A stretch of DNA of 64,000 bases from an uncultured Pedosphaera sp. (GCA_903918755.1 CAIXFN010000073.1:62001-126000), one strand, 5' to 3'. Counted from the first letter of the stretch, positions 26,755 to 36,262 are shown. The notes: generated by a model not told the origin, from the sequence alone. Numbers and translations are program-made.

Positions 26755-28617
26755 TCAGGCTTTCGCCAGGTATTCTTCCAATTGATCGAACGTTCCCTTC
26801 CAACCCTGGTTGAAGCTGGGGCGCATGGCGTTGAAGTTTTGACGTTCCTCTTCGGTGGCATCCAGCGGAAACCATTTCAGTGTCACCGTGGTCTTGCCCT
26901 CCTGCTCGGTGAAGGTGGTTTCCGTGAGCATTTGCAAAGACCACGCACCGGGGAAGGGCGGACGGGCCGGATTGCCTGCCGCATCGGAAAAGGAATTGGC
27001 CAGGAGGATGCGTTCGGGGGCGGTAATTTCGCGGAAAATCCACAAGCCCCACATTTCCTTTCCATCCGGGGTGCGCATGCAATAGTGAAACTGACCGTCA
27101 ACGCGAAAATCCAATCGGGCCACGGGAATAGTACAGCCCTTGGGCCCGAACCATTCCATGAGCCGTCCCTGCTCCGTCCACGCCTTCCACACCAGGTCGC
27201 GCGTTGCGTTGAAGCTCCGGACGATGGTGAACGCCGGGCACTGGGCTTCGGAAAGTCGTTCGCTCAACCGCATCAAGGTCTGCCGGCCGCCTTCGATGGC
27301 GCCGAATTCGCGGACGACAAAATCGCGTTCCTCCGCGGAGCCGAACACCATCCGGTTCGTCAGTCGCGTTCGGTCGGGCGCCAACTCCTCAAACGTCCAG
27401 GTTGCGGTAAACGATGCCCCCGGTCCCTGTTCCCTTCCGCCGCCGTGAGTATAGACAATTCGTTCCGGTTTCACGATCTCCCGGAAGATGCTTTTGTTGG
27501 GATAATTTGTGCCGTCCGGTCCGCGCATGACATGCTTCCACATGCCGCCCACGCGGAAGTCCATCACTTCAATAGTGGTGCTGAAACCGCGGGGGCCCCA
27601 CCATTTGGCCACGTGCTCCGGATTGGTCATGGCTTCCCAAACCAGTTCGCGTGGGGCTTGAAATTCTCGCGAGATGACAATCTCTCGGTCCGCTGTTCCG
27701 GTTGGTATGTTCGTTGCCAGTTCGCCTTCCACATGGCTCCGCAACAGCGAACCGATGAGTTGGTTCCATCCCGCGACGAAATTCTCCCGGGCAAAGTCCG
27801 GCAAATTGGGGAAGGATTCCAGCCCTGCATGAGTCAATCTCACCCGGGTGCGTTCGCCCTCCGCGAACAATTCAACGCTCACCACGGAGTTCCCCGCATG
27901 CCCGGCATATCGCCAGGAATAAGTGAGGCGCTTCTCCACAATCACATCCATCACCCGACATTGGTGCCGGTAACTGCGGCCGTCCTTCCCACCGGAAAAC
28001 TCGAATTCAAAACCGACCACCGGTTGAAAGTCACTCACCGGGAAGGACCAGCGGCGAATCTGCTCCGCCTGGGTCAGGGCCTGCCACACCCGGTTCACCG
28101 GGGCATTCATAATGCGCTCGACCACCAGGGGGGCCGTGCCCTGCGCCAGGTGCTCGTCCAGTCGTTCGAGACTCATTGTCATCCCCATCTCAAATCCGCC
28201 GATGTAGCGGTCGGCGCCCGGAGTGGTCCGGATCACGCGGGAGCGCAGCACCAGGTCCGTGGTGCCGTCCCGCTCCGTGAGGGTGAGGGTATGGAGGAAT
28301 TCAAAGAGCAGATTCCCCTTTTCATCCAGTGCCCCCGTTGTCAGGACCAGCTTTTCGGGTGGCAGCAGCTCGCGGATTTCCCCGCCCATTGCGAAGTCGG
28401 TGCCGTCGGGGGCGCGCATGACCACGTAGATGCGCCCGCCCGGACAGGCTTCCCATTCGCAAACCGGGTTGGTGAAGCCTTTGGGCCCCCACCAAACGGC
28501 GATTTGCTGGGGATCCGTCCAGGCCCGGAAAACGAGTTCGCGCGGGGCGTTGAATTGACGCGTGATAAGAAATTCCCGGCCGAGTGAATCGCTGCCGGTC
28601 AAGTGGATTGAGCTCAT
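26755..28617 (-). CDS. four-domain AHSA1/SRPBCC protein
   Basis: 620-residue protein made of four consecutive AHSA1-type START/Bet v 1-like domains, at about 13-157, 162-296, 309-456 and 461-617. Domains 1, 3 and 4 each carry the family opening (F-NAPRELVFRAWT, FQAPRELVWEAMT, FNATRDLVWKAWT) and a WWGP/WFGPKG motif. Domain 2 is more divergent (MNAPVNRVWQALT). AHSA1-family proteins in bacteria are normally single-domain, about 140-160 residues, and often paired with an ArsR regulator, as here. The start overlaps the ArsR stop (ATGA at 28617-28614). The bound ligand is unknown; the hydrophobic pocket of the fold suggests a small lipophile. It is cytoplasmic. Confidence 0.88.
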   Translation of the reverse strand: MSSIHLTGSDSLGREFLITRQFNAPRELVFRAWTDPQQIAVWWGPKGFTNPVCEWEACPGGRIYVVMRAPDGTDFAMGGEIRELLPPEKLVLTTGALDEKGNLLFEFLHTLTLTERDGTTDLVLRSRVIRTTPGADRYIGGFEMGMTMSLERLDEHLAQGTAPLVVERIMNAPVNRVWQALTQAEQIRRWSFPVSDFQPVVGFEFEFSGGKDGRSYRHQCRVMDVIVEKRLTYSWRYAGHAGNSVVSVELFAEGERTRVRLTHAGLESFPNLPDFARENFVAGWNQLIGSLLRSHVEGELATNIPTGTADREIVISREFQAPRELVWEAMTNPEHVAKWWGPRGFSTTIEVMDFRVGGMWKHVMRGPDGTNYPNKSIFREIVKPERIVYTHGGGREQGPGASFTATWTFEELAPDRTRLTNRMVFGSAEERDFVVREFGAIEGGRQTLMRLSERLSEAQCPAFTIVRSFNATRDLVWKAWTEQGRLMEWFGPKGCTIPVARLDFRVDGQFHYCMRTPDGKEMWGLWIFREITAPERILLANSFSDAAGNPARPPFPGAWSLQMLTETTFTEQEGKTTVTLKWFPLDATEEERQNFNAMRPSFNQGWKGTFDQLEEYLAKA

Positions 28618-28970
28618 GGCTTGGTTTGGGCTTGCAGTTGTTTGAGGTATTCGTCCAATCGGTCAAAGCTCTCCTCCCAGAACCGGCGATACTCGCCGAT
28701 CCAGTCCTGCGCTTCCTTCATCGGCGCTGCCTCCAGTTTCAAGGAATGCACCCGGCCGCAGCGCGAGCGGCTCACCAGCCCCGCCCGCTCCAACACTCGC
28801 AGATGTTTCGAGATGGCGGGGAGGGACATGGAATGCGGTCGGGCCAGGTCGGTGACGCACCGGTCGCCTTCCGCCAAATGCTCCAGGATCCGGCGGCGCG
28901 TGGGATCGGCCAGCGCGGCGAACGTGCGGTTCAGCATTTTGGAGGAACATTTAACCATCTGGTTAACCAT
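28614..28970 (-). CDS. ArsR/SmtB-family transcriptional repressor
   Basis: 118-residue winged-helix regulator. The helix-turn-helix core reads TFAALADPTRRRILEHLAEGDRCVTDLA followed by SLPAISKHLRVLERAGLVSR. The C-terminal tail WIGEYRRFWEESFDRLDEYL is typical of the ArsR subfamily that accompanies AHSA1 genes; the metal-binding cysteines of true ArsR are absent. ATG 28970 gives an MVNQM start like other members. ATG 28937 (MLNRTF) is an alternative. The gene is translationally coupled to the four-domain AHSA1 gene, which it presumably represses together with itself. Confidence 0.88.
   Translation of the reverse strand: MVNQMVKCSSKMLNRTFAALADPTRRRILEHLAEGDRCVTDLARPHSMSLPAISKHLRVLERAGLVSRSRCGRVHSLKLEAAPMKEAQDWIGEYRRFWEESFDRLDEYLKQLQAQTKP
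28951..28966. promoter_or_regulatory. probable ArsR autoregulatory operator
   Basis: The dyad TTAACCA-TC-TGGTTAA is a perfect 7-bp inverted repeat with a two-base spacer. It overlaps the first codons if translation begins at 28970, or lies just upstream of the alternative start at 28937. Size and symmetry fit a winged-helix dimer site controlling the ArsR-AHSA1 operon. Confidence 0.6.
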
Positions 28971-29046
28971 TAGCGCACGTGGAATTCGACGACAAGAATT
29001 ATTTTTTGGAAAGGTGCCGGTCGGTTTACGCCGCGATTGGCTGCGC

Positions 29047-30576
29047 TCAGATTTCGTAGCCGAGGCCCATCCGCTCCCATTCCCGGGCGACCACGCCCGT
29101 GGCGGCAAACTCATCGAACCAATGCTGCACCCGGCGGCCGATTGCCCCGGTGTCCTGGTGGTGGGTGTATTCGTTAGTCCGTGAATTGTAGGTGTAGTCA
29201 GCGGCCCAGACCCGGTGGTGGGCGGCCAGGGCGGTGATCGCTTCGACGAGCCGGTGGGCTTCCGCATCGGTGGTGGTGGGATGCAACGAAAGGCGGATCC
29301 AGCCGGGCTTGTCGGACTTGTCCCCGAGATCGATCCGGTCGGTGATGGACTTGGAACGTCCGGGAGTCACTTGGAGCAGGAAATGGCCATAGGTACCGGC
29401 ACAGGAACAGCCGCCGCGGGTCTGGATCCCATACCGGTCGTTCAGCAGGCGCACCGCGAGATTGTAATGTAAATGCTCGATGTAGAAGGAAATGATGGCC
29501 AGGCGATCCCGGTGCTGATTGGCCAGAACGTGCAGCCCGGGGATGGCTGCCAGCCGATCCCAGATCAGTTCGACCAGCTCGCGTTCGCGGCGGCGGATGT
29601 TCTCGATGCCCATGGCCTCTTTGAGACGGATGCACAGTGCGGTGCGGATGGCCTGGGTAAACCCCGGGGTGCCGCCATCTTCGCGGGCTTCGATGTCATC
29701 GAAATAGCGGTGCTGCCCCCAGGGATTGGTCCAATCCACCGTACCGCCGCCGGGGTTGTCCGGCACGCGATTGGTGTAAAGCTGCGTGTTGAACACCAGG
29801 ACGCCGCAAGTGCCGGGACCACCCAGGAATTTATGCGGGGAAAAATAGATGGCATCAAGCCCGCCCTCGGGATGGCTGGCGGGGTGCATGTCGATGGCGA
29901 TATACGGGGCACTGGCGGCGAAATCAACGAAGCAGAGGCCACCGGCGCGGTGCATGAGCGTGGCTATTTCATGGTAGGGGGTAAGGATGCCGGTGACGTT
30001 GGAGCAACTCGTGACCGAGGCGATCTTGATGCGTCGGCCGCGGTATTCCGTGAGCAGGGCCGCCAGGTGGTCCAGATCCACCAAGCCATCCGCGTTGGCG
30101 CCAATCACCTGGACATCGGCAACGCTTTCCAGCCAGCTGGTCTGGTTGGAGTGATGTTCCATGTGAGTGATGAACACCACCGGTCGTGCTGCGGGGGGCA
30201 GGGTGACCTGCTCGCGGTACTTTTCATGGACCCGGAGCCCCAGGATGCGTTGGAATTTGTTGATCACCCCGGTCATTCCAGAGCCGTAGCAAATAATCGC
30301 GTCCTGCGGGCCGGCGTGGACGTGATGCTTGATGATATGGAGCGCCTCATGGTAGGCGCGGGTCATGGTCGTGCCCGTTACCGAGGTCTCGGTATGGGTG
30401 TTGCCAATGAACGGGCCAATCTCCTCGCTCATCATTTTTTCGATCGGGCCGAACATCCGTCCGCTGGCCGTCCAGTCGGCATAAAGCAGGCGTTGCGAGC
30501 CGAAGGGGGACTCAAAGTCCTGGTCAACCCCAAGAATATTGGCGCGGAACGGGGCAAAGTGGGCTTCGAGGTTCAT
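29047..30576 (-). CDS. class V aminotransferase (cysteine desulfurase-like, PLP-dependent)
   Basis: 509-residue PLP enzyme of fold type I. The PLP lysine is Lys249 in FSPHKFLGGPGTCG. Other landmarks: YADWTASGRMFGP near residue 32, THMEHHSNQTSWLE near 138, and VDFAASAPY with the cofactor Asp near 218. C-terminal RGGCSCAGTYGHFLLQV holds a Cys pair in the region where SufS/CsdA carry the catalytic Cys. The protein is about 100 residues longer than SufS. The substrate is uncertain; cysteine or selenocysteine desulfuration is possible. It is monocistronic as far as can be seen. Confidence 0.85.
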   Translation of the reverse strand: MNLEAHFAPFRANILGVDQDFESPFGSQRLLYADWTASGRMFGPIEKMMSEEIGPFIGNTHTETSVTGTTMTRAYHEALHIIKHHVHAGPQDAIICYGSGMTGVINKFQRILGLRVHEKYREQVTLPPAARPVVFITHMEHHSNQTSWLESVADVQVIGANADGLVDLDHLAALLTEYRGRRIKIASVTSCSNVTGILTPYHEIATLMHRAGGLCFVDFAASAPYIAIDMHPASHPEGGLDAIYFSPHKFLGGPGTCGVLVFNTQLYTNRVPDNPGGGTVDWTNPWGQHRYFDDIEAREDGGTPGFTQAIRTALCIRLKEAMGIENIRRRERELVELIWDRLAAIPGLHVLANQHRDRLAIISFYIEHLHYNLAVRLLNDRYGIQTRGGCSCAGTYGHFLLQVTPGRSKSITDRIDLGDKSDKPGWIRLSLHPTTTDAEAHRLVEAITALAAHHRVWAADYTYNSRTNEYTHHQDTGAIGRRVQHWFDEFAATGVVAREWERMGLGYEI

Positions 30577-30877
30577 GGCGGCACCGGGATGGACGACTCG
30601 TTAAACGGTTGGGCTTCCGGAGATTCAGGTTGGGATTGGTACCCGCGTGGCTGCGTGGTTGCGATGGAATAAGGCCGGCGACCGGCCGGACCTGGGAAAG
30701 GCAGCGATGTTCATCATGATCGGATCGTTCGGAGCCAGCAGCGCTTCAAAGCTGGTGCTTATTATGGCAGGGATTCCGTCGGGCGCAAATATTCTTGCTC
30801 CGGCGCGGCGGCATCCAGGCCGGGCGAATTCCGGCTTTGGGATTGACTTTGCGGTAAACGCGAAGTAGGAGCACCCT
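30577..30877. other. intergenic region between two divergent genes
   Basis: 301 bases with no convincing gene. Near the right end there is a TTGACT-like -35 (about 30843) and a ribosome-binding site TAGGAG at 30866-30871, seven bases before the histidine kinase ATG. I see no repeat or RNA gene here. Confidence 0.4.
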
Positions 30878-33793
30878 ATGCCTGAGGAATCTCAACTGCC
30901 ACTGCTTCGCTGGACCAAGTTCGCCGCATTCACGGGCGGAGTGATCCTGTTGGGACTGCTCTCCTGGTGGTGGTTCTCCGCGGATGGAGTGGACCGATCC
31001 CGCGTATACCGCATTGATTATGGTAACGATGAGCCATTTCATTTCCGCGACCAGGATGGCGCACCCGCGGGCTTGGCGGTGGACTTGGTGCGCGCGGCGG
31101 CTGCCGCAAAAAACATCCGCTTGGAGTGGGTCGGAGCGGCCGGTGGTAGCGCCCCGCCCAGCCCTTTGCGTGTGCTCGTCACCATCCGCACCAATCTCGC
31201 CAAAAAACTTTATTTGACCCAGCCGTACCTGCAAGGTCAGTCCAGTTTCATCGTCGCCAGCAATTCGCCGTTCCAAAATGTGAGCGAGCTGAATGGAAAA
31301 AGGATCAGCTACGCCAATTACGCGATCCACAAGGAAAACCTCGCACGGGTGTTGCCCACTTGCACGCTGGTCCCCTCCGTGAGCAGGCAGGAAGCCATGG
31401 AAAAGCTCAAAGCCGGCGAGGCGGATGCTGCGTTCATGAGCGATTACGCGATTGCGCCCGCCACTCGCAATGTCGCGGTCCCTTTCCCGGTACGCATTCT
31501 CCCCTCATTGGCGCCGGTCAGTCGCATGGCCCTTGCCGCGCGTCCCGAAGCGGCGCGGGTGGCGGATGTCCTCCGGGATGGGATTCGCGATCTGGCCGTG
31601 GACGGCCGCCTCGAGCGGATTGTCAATCGTTGGGGATTTTTTCCGAATTTGACCACGGATAATCGGGATGAGCTGATCAAGGAAAAGCGCAAGGTCATGG
31701 CCTTGCAGGTCGCCGCCGGCATTTTGCTTTTGCTGGTGGGATTGAGTGGGTGGCTGATTGCCCGGTTACGCGTCGAGAAGGCGCTTGCCCGGACTGCCGA
31801 GCTGAACCAATCCGCCACTCTGGACGCGCTTCCCGCCCACATCGCCTTGTTGGATACGCAAGGCGTTATTATCGCTGTCAACAAATCCTGGCGTAATTTC
31901 GCCCGGGCGAATGTCCGGAACAATCTGGATTTTTGTTTGGGACAAAACTACCTGCAAGTCTGTGAGGAGGCGAAAGGCATCTGTTCCGGGGAGGCCCCGA
32001 TTGCCGCCGCCGGCATTCGTGCGGTGTTGCGGGGCGAGACCGGAGAATTCTCCCTCGAGTATCCCTGCCATTCCCCGGCCGAGCAACGCTGGTTCCGTCT
32101 AATGGTCACCCCGCTCAGTGAAACTGGCCGGAATGGCGTGGTGGTAATGCATATCAACATTACGGAGCGGAAGCTAACCGAATTGGCGCTGCAAGCGAGT
32201 GAGTTGAAAGCGCGCGCGATTGTCGAATCCACCCCCGTCCCCATGGCCTTGAACGACAACCAGCGGCGCATCACTTTCCTCAACCGCGCGTTTGTCAAAA
32301 CCTTTGGTTATACCTTGGAGGATATCCCGACATTGACCGACTGGTGGCCCAAAGCGTATCCGGAGCCCGCCTATCGCAAATGGGTGGCAGATTCCTGGCA
32401 GACTGAATTGGATCGCGCCAGAGAATCCGGCGGCGAGTTTCGCCCCTTGGAATTGCAGGTCAGAGCCAAGGACGGTACGGACCGGGCGGTGTTGGTGGCC
32501 GCTGCTCTTTTGCTGGGCGCGCAGCCGAGCGAGCACCTGGTGGCCCTGATTGACATTACCGAGCGCAAACGCCAGGAATCCGAACGGGAAAAACTTGAAT
32601 TGCAGTTACGGCATGCCCAGAAAATGCAGGCGGTGGGCGTGCTGGCGGGCGGTATTGCCCATGATTTCAACAACATCCTGTGCGCCATCATGAGCAACGC
32701 GTTCCTCGCGGGTTCGGACCTCGACCCGGCGCATCCCGCAAAAGAATGTCTGATGGAAATTCAGCGGGCCGGCACCCGTGCCACCGCGCTCGTCCGGCAA
32801 ATTCTTGCGTTCAGCCGGAACGAAGCCCGCGACCAATTCGCTTTGGATTTGCGGCCCGTGGTCGAAGAGGCGGTCCAATTGCTGCGCTCAACGCTCCCCG
32901 CCGGGGTGGAACTGAACTCCCGGTTTGCCGCCGCGCCCATGGTGCTCGCTGATGCCATGGAAATCCATCGCGCCGTGATCAATCTGGGGACCAATGCCTG
33001 GCAGGCGATGGCGGGTCTTCCCGGCAAAATTCGGCTGGCGGTTGAGGGCGTCATGATTGATGACGACTTTGCGCGCACGCATGCTGATTTGCGGGTCGGT
33101 TATTACGCGCGCTTGACCGTTAGTGACACCGGCCAAGGCATGAGTGCGGAGACATTGGAGCATATCTTTGAGCCGTTTTTCACGACCAAGGAGATCGGGA
33201 AGGGGTCCGGTCTGGGGTTGGCGGTCGTGCATGGTATTATCCGAAGCCACCGGGGGGCGATACTGGTTCAGAGCAAGCCGGGCGAAGGCACCACTTTTGA
33301 GCTCTACTTCCCCGCCGCGCCGATCACCCATACCCTTTCCCCGGGGCCGGCGCCGATCGCCGAGCCGGCCTCCTGCGCGGGGCAAAATCAGAGGATTCTA
33401 TTAGTCGACGATGAAGAGCCGTTGGTCCGGGTCCTGGCCATGTTGCTGGAGCGGCGCCAATTTCGGGTGGCCGGATTCACGCGCGCCGAGACGGCGCTGG
33501 CCGCCTTTCAAGCCACCCCGGACCAGTTTGATCTGGTGATCACTGATTACAACATGCCGGGCTTCAGCGGCCTGGAACTTGCGCGCAAGATTCATCAGCT
33601 CCGCCCTCAGACGCCCGTCTTATTGGCATCCGGGTTCGTGACTGATCAGTTGCGCCGCGAGGCGGAATCAGTGGGAGTCGCTCAAATCATTGGCAAACCG
33701 ATGGGCCCGGATGAACTCCTGCAAATCATTCATCGCTTGAGCATTCCCCAGCAACCGCCGCCTGGGCGAGGCGGGGATTCGCCACTGAAATGA
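30878..33793 (+). CDS. hybrid sensor histidine kinase with periplasmic solute-binding domain (SBP_bac_3-PAS-PAS-HisKA-HATPase-REC)
   Basis: 971-residue membrane sensor. TM1 lies at about 14-33. A periplasmic amino-acid-binding-type domain (SBP_bac_3) covers about 40-265. TM2 lies at about 274-296. Two PAS domains follow (about 308-430 and 440-565). The histidine kinase core has the phospho-acceptor His595 in [11 protein letters not shown] and an ATP domain with DTGQGMS and [12 protein letters not shown]. The C-terminal receiver domain has the phospho-Asp at 890 in VITDYNMPG. The BvgS/EvgS-like layout implies sensing of a small periplasmic ligand. The receiver has no output domain, and no partner regulator lies next to it. 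A good ribosome-binding site supports the start. Confidence 0.92.
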   Translation: MPEESQLPLLRWTKFAAFTGGVILLGLLSWWWFSADGVDRSRVYRIDYGNDEPFHFRDQDGAPAGLAVDLVRAAAAAKNIRLEWVGAAGGSAPPSPLRVLVTIRTNLAKKLYLTQPYLQGQSSFIVASNSPFQNVSELNGKRISYANYAIHKENLARVLPTCTLVPSVSRQEAMEKLKAGEADAAFMSDYAIAPATRNVAVPFPVRILPSLAPVSRMALAARPEAARVADVLRDGIRDLAVDGRLERIVNRWGFFPNLTTDNRDELIKEKRKVMALQVAAGILLLLVGLSGWLIARLRVEKALARTAELNQSATLDALPAHIALLDTQGVIIAVNKSWRNFARANVRNNLDFCLGQNYLQVCEEAKGICSGEAPIAAAGIRAVLRGETGEFSLEYPCHSPAEQRWFRLMVTPLSETGRNGVVVMHINITERKLTELALQASELKARAIVESTPVPMALNDNQRRITFLNRAFVKTFGYTLEDIPTLTDWWPKAYPEPAYRKWVADSWQTELDRARESGGEFRPLELQVRAKDGTDRAVLVAAALLLGAQPSEHLVALIDITERKRQESEREKLELQLRHAQKMQAVGVLAGGIAHDFNNILCAIMSNAFLAGSDLDPAHPAKECLMEIQRAGTRATALVRQILAFSRNEARDQFALDLRPVVEEAVQLLRSTLPAGVELNSRFAAAPMVLADAMEIHRAVINLGTNAWQAMAGLPGKIRLAVEGVMIDDDFARTHADLRVGYYARLTVSDTGQGMSAETLEHIFEPFFTTKEIGKGSGLGLAVVHGIIRSHRGAILVQSKPGEGTTFELYFPAAPITHTLSPGPAPIAEPASCAGQNQRILLVDDEEPLVRVLAMLLERRQFRVAGFTRAETALAAFQATPDQFDLVITDYNMPGFSGLELARKIHQLRPQTPVLLASGFVTDQLRREAESVGVAQIIGKPMGPDELLQIIHRLSIPQQPPPGRGGDSPLK

Positions 33794-33958
33794 CCGGCCG
33801 GTTCCGTTGCCTCCGCGCGGAAGGATCTCCGCCTTCTGCGCGACGCAAAGCCACGCTTGGGCGACGCATTTCAGAATCACCTGCTCTGTGCGGGTGAGGA
33901 GGAAACCGGTTTTCTTATTTTGCTGGGGGCCTGGGCTGATTGGGGGGGACCCTCTCCG

Positions 33959-34912
33959 TCAAGGATGGAGGGGATTCTGATGTTTGCCTGGTTTTCGCAA
34001 GTCGTCCAGGGTCAGGCCCAGGTGCGTGAGGTCCTTGATCGCCGTGGCCCCGATCCTTTGCAGAGCCTCCTGGTAGGCCGCCATTGCCCGGCCGCCGACT
34101 AGCAAAGCAACGTCCGGTGGCAGGGCCTCCCGCAAACGCGTCAACTCTCCTGCCAACCGGGCGTCGTCCTCCGGGTAAATGAGGCTGAGCGCCACCGCGC
34201 GCGCGCGGGTTTGCCGGGCGGCGCCGGCGATTTCCGCCGCCGGCAAACTCGCCCCCAGATAAGTGACGTCCCAGCCCAGGTTGGCGGCCGCGGCGGCGGC
34301 GAGCAGCGCGCCCAGTTCATGAATTTGTCCGGCCGGAGTCGCGACGATGATTCGCGGAGCATCCACCGATGCGCCAAACGATTTAGCCGCCTGTCCCAGG
34401 AAAATGCGGATGACCGCGCTGGCAAAGTGCTCATGCGCGGCGGTGATTGCACCGCTCCGCCACAAGTTGCCGATCGCTTCTGCGAGCGGTGCGATCACCC
34501 GCTGCAGGAGTCCCAGGGCTCCGAGTTTTGTCGCGGCCTCCTGCAGGGATTCGTCCAGCTTGCGCGCATCCAGTGCCTCCACCGACGCCAGGCATTCCTG
34601 GAGGAAATACGCCGCGCCACGGGCCCCGGTCGGGACCTCGGGCCCCGTGGAGACCTCCGCGGGAGCCTCCTTCGCCAGTTGTTGCAGTTCCTCGTCGGAA
34701 AGCTTCGCCACGTGCCCGATCCCGTGGCCATTCCGGGTGAGATCGCGCAACCAGATCAGGCGCTCGACCTGGGCTTCGGAGTAAAGCCGCCGGTTTGTCG
34801 GGGTCCGCTCCGGTTCCACCGCGCCGTACCGCTTTTCCCAAATGCGAATAACATGGGCACTCAGACCGGTGCGCCGGGCGACTATTTTGATCGGGTGGTG
34901 GGCCTTCGACAT
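33959..34912 (-). CDS. CarH/LitR-like B12-binding MerR regulator (putative photoreceptor)
   Basis: 317-residue regulator. A TTG at 34921 adds three residues; ATG 34912 is preferred. The N-terminal MerR-type helix-turn-helix (about 7-60) reads IVARRTGLSAHVIRIWEKRY. A four-helix B12-capping domain (about 95-180) contains W151, then nine residues, then E161-H162: this W-x9-EH pattern is the signature of adenosylcobalamin light sensors of the CarH/LitR group. The C-terminal cobalamin domain has GQIHELG with His198, the presumed lower cobalt ligand; the usual acidic residue two before it is Gln. The residue after the Trp is Arg, where Thermus CarH has, from memory, a His that ligates cobalt after illumination. 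It is divergent from the fasciclin gene and likely its repressor in the dark. Confidence 0.85.
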   Translation of the reverse strand: MSKAHHPIKIVARRTGLSAHVIRIWEKRYGAVEPERTPTNRRLYSEAQVERLIWLRDLTRNGHGIGHVAKLSDEELQQLAKEAPAEVSTGPEVPTGARGAAYFLQECLASVEALDARKLDESLQEAATKLGALGLLQRVIAPLAEAIGNLWRSGAITAAHEHFASAVIRIFLGQAAKSFGASVDAPRIIVATPAGQIHELGALLAAAAAANLGWDVTYLGASLPAAEIAGAARQTRARAVALSLIYPEDDARLAGELTRLREALPPDVALLVGGRAMAAYQEALQRIGATAIKDLTHLGLTLDDLRKPGKHQNPLHP

Positions 34913-35040
34913 AAATCTCAACAGAAGTGTGACAAACCCCTAATGCTTTACAAGGGTAAACGTACCAAAATCCCATTCTCGGGGGCGATGCCATTGTTTT
35001 TGTTCGAATTGTGGTGCGATTCGCGTCTCATGATCACTGG

Positions 35041-35096
35041 AAATAATATGAGACAAACATTTGACAATTATTAAAACATTAGACATGTTATAGACA
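35041..35096 (+). promoter_or_regulatory. candidate CarH-type operator/promoter of the fasciclin gene
   Basis: Four GACA repeats start at 35052, 35063, 35082 and 35093: two pairs with 11-bp spacing, the pairs 30 bp apart. Three read TNGACA, close to the TNTACA-type 11-bp direct repeats reported for CarH operators. The second repeat is TTGACA (35061-35066), a consensus -35. The intergenic region 34913-35267 also contains a TTTAC-N4-GTAAA dyad near 34948, closer to the regulator gene. Confidence 0.5.
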
Positions 35097-35267
35097 TTTT
35101 CAATGCCTTGTGGCGTTAAACCGATTATGAAAATGAAAAGTGCACAGCGGAAGACCAGCGCCAAAGCCGACGGGACCAAAAGAGTGGATTGCCTCTTTGC
35201 CGTCCCGGTGAGCTTTGGGGCGGCCATCCAAGTTCACCATGAAAAAGTTAGAATTACCCCGAAATCT

Positions 35268-35768
35268 ATGAAAAGCATTCGCACCCTCTGCCTGACCCTC
35301 CTGGCAGCAACAGTCCTGAACTCCAGCGTTGTCCTCGCGCAAGACAAACCCGCAGCAAAGAAAAGCGACATCGTGGCCGTGGCCGTTGGTGCCGGCAGTT
35401 TTAACACCCTCATTGCCGCCGTAAAGGCTGCCGGACTCGTGGAAACCTTGCAGGGCCCTGGACCGTTCACCGTGTTTGCCCCGACCGACGAGGCCTTCGC
35501 CAAGTTGCCCAAGGGCACGGTTGAGGATCTCCTCAAGCCGGAAAACAAGGAAAAGCTGGTCGCCATCCTCACTTACCACGTCGTGGCCGGGAAAATCATG
35601 GCCGCCGATGTGAAGACCGCGAAGGTGAAGACCGTCAATGGCAAGGAACTGGACGTCAAGGTCGCCGATGGTGCGGTTACCGTGGACGGCGCGAAGGTCG
35701 TCAAAGTGGACATCGCCGCCAGCAATGGGGTGATCCACGTCATCGACTCCGTCCTCCTGCCCAAGTAA
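35268..35768 (+). CDS. exported fasciclin (FAS1/beta-Ig-H3) domain protein
   Basis: 166-residue exported protein with one FAS1 domain. An upstream in-frame start at 35103 exists, but ATG 35268 begins the signal peptide ([17 protein letters not shown], cleavage near VLAQ). The FAS1 core is plain: [46 protein letters not shown] and the closing [17 protein letters not shown]1 proteins are usually adhesive or surface-associated. A fasciclin protein belongs to the singlet-oxygen (RpoE) response of Rhodobacter. With a CarH-like gene divergent from it, light or photo-oxidative induction is a reasonable inference. A hairpin terminator follows. Confidence 0.9.
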   Translation: MKSIRTLCLTLLAATVLNSSVVLAQDKPAAKKSDIVAVAVGAGSFNTLIAAVKAAGLVETLQGPGPFTVFAPTDEAFAKLPKGTVEDLLKPENKEKLVAILTYHVVAGKIMAADVKTAKVKTVNGKELDVKVADGAVTVDGAKVVKVDIAASNGVIHVIDSVLLPK

Positions 35769-35778
35769 CCCTTCTGCA

Positions 35779-35809
35779 ATGGGCGGGGAGCCTTGGGCTC
35801 TCCGCCCAT
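35779..35809 (+). terminator. hairpin after fasciclin gene
   Basis: ATGGGCGGGGAGCC, loop TTG, GGCTCTCCGCCCAT: a 14-base-pair stem with a single G-T wobble, 11 bases after the stop. There is no T tract, so termination efficiency is uncertain, but position and strength suggest an mRNA 3' end. Confidence 0.6.
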
Positions 35810-35859
35810 CCCATCGCGCAAAGAGCTAAATTTCCCGCCCGTTTCCACCATTTTCCCCT

Positions 35860-36054
35860 ATGTTCCAAAAAATTGACTACCCTTTTCTCCTGGCCGCGTT
35901 CGCCAGTTTTCTCGCCAGTGTTGGGCTGTGGTTCCTGCTCAACCACGATTACGGAGCCTATGTGGGACTCTGGGTGCCGAGCATTCTCGCGCTGTGGGTT
36001 GGAGTTCGCGTCGTCCTCCTGGCCGCGGCTTTGGGCAAAAACCACCAAAAGTGA
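35860..36054 (+). CDS. small two-TM membrane protein
   Basis: 64-residue hydrophobic protein with helices at about 8-27 and 34-57 and a basic C-terminus (GKNHQK). It starts 51 bases after the fasciclin-gene hairpin and stops one base before the next start, forming a compact three-gene run with the next small protein and the SDR. Function unknown. Confidence 0.6.
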   Translation: MFQKIDYPFLLAAFASFLASVGLWFLLNHDYGAYVGLWVPSILALWVGVRVVLLAAALGKNHQK

Positions 36055-36055
36055 T

Positions 36056-36262
36056 ATGTCCAGTTACCTCTTTCCCATCTTCGCCTTTGGCTTGGTGATT
36101 ACCGGCATTGTCTTCCTCGGGGTGCAACAGGCGGCGGATCTCGCCAAACAATTGTCGGTGCAACAAAATCGGGAGCGGGCGGAAGCCAAGGAGCGGGCGG
36201 CTCTGCCCTCTCGCGGGAAAACGCCCTTGACGCAACCCCGCCCAACCGCCTCACGGACATGA
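36056..36262 (+). CDS. small single-TM membrane protein with charged tail
   Basis: 68-residue protein: one N-terminal membrane helix (about 4-24, LFPIFAFGLVITGIVFLGV), then a charged, probably helical, Arg/Glu/Lys-rich cytoplasmic tail (QQNRERAEAKERAAL) and a Pro-rich end. Its stop overlaps the SDR start as ATGA (36259-36262), so the two are translationally coupled. No family was recognised. Confidence 0.6.
   Translation: MSSYLFPIFAFGLVITGIVFLGVQQAADLAKQLSVQQNRERAEAKERAALPSRGKTPLTQPRPTASRT

Noticed and set aside
26782-28587. 601-codon + strand frame opposite the four-domain AHSA1 gene
   Set aside because: Antisense shadow: its composition follows the reverse complement of repeated AHSA1 motifs, and no signal or family is visible.
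29473-30672. 399-codon + strand frame opposite the aminotransferase
   Set aside because: Shadow of the class V aminotransferase, no recognisable domain.
35103-35267. N-terminal extension of the fasciclin protein
   Set aside because: The extension has no homologous character, would bury the signal peptide, and begins directly after the candidate promoter repeats.
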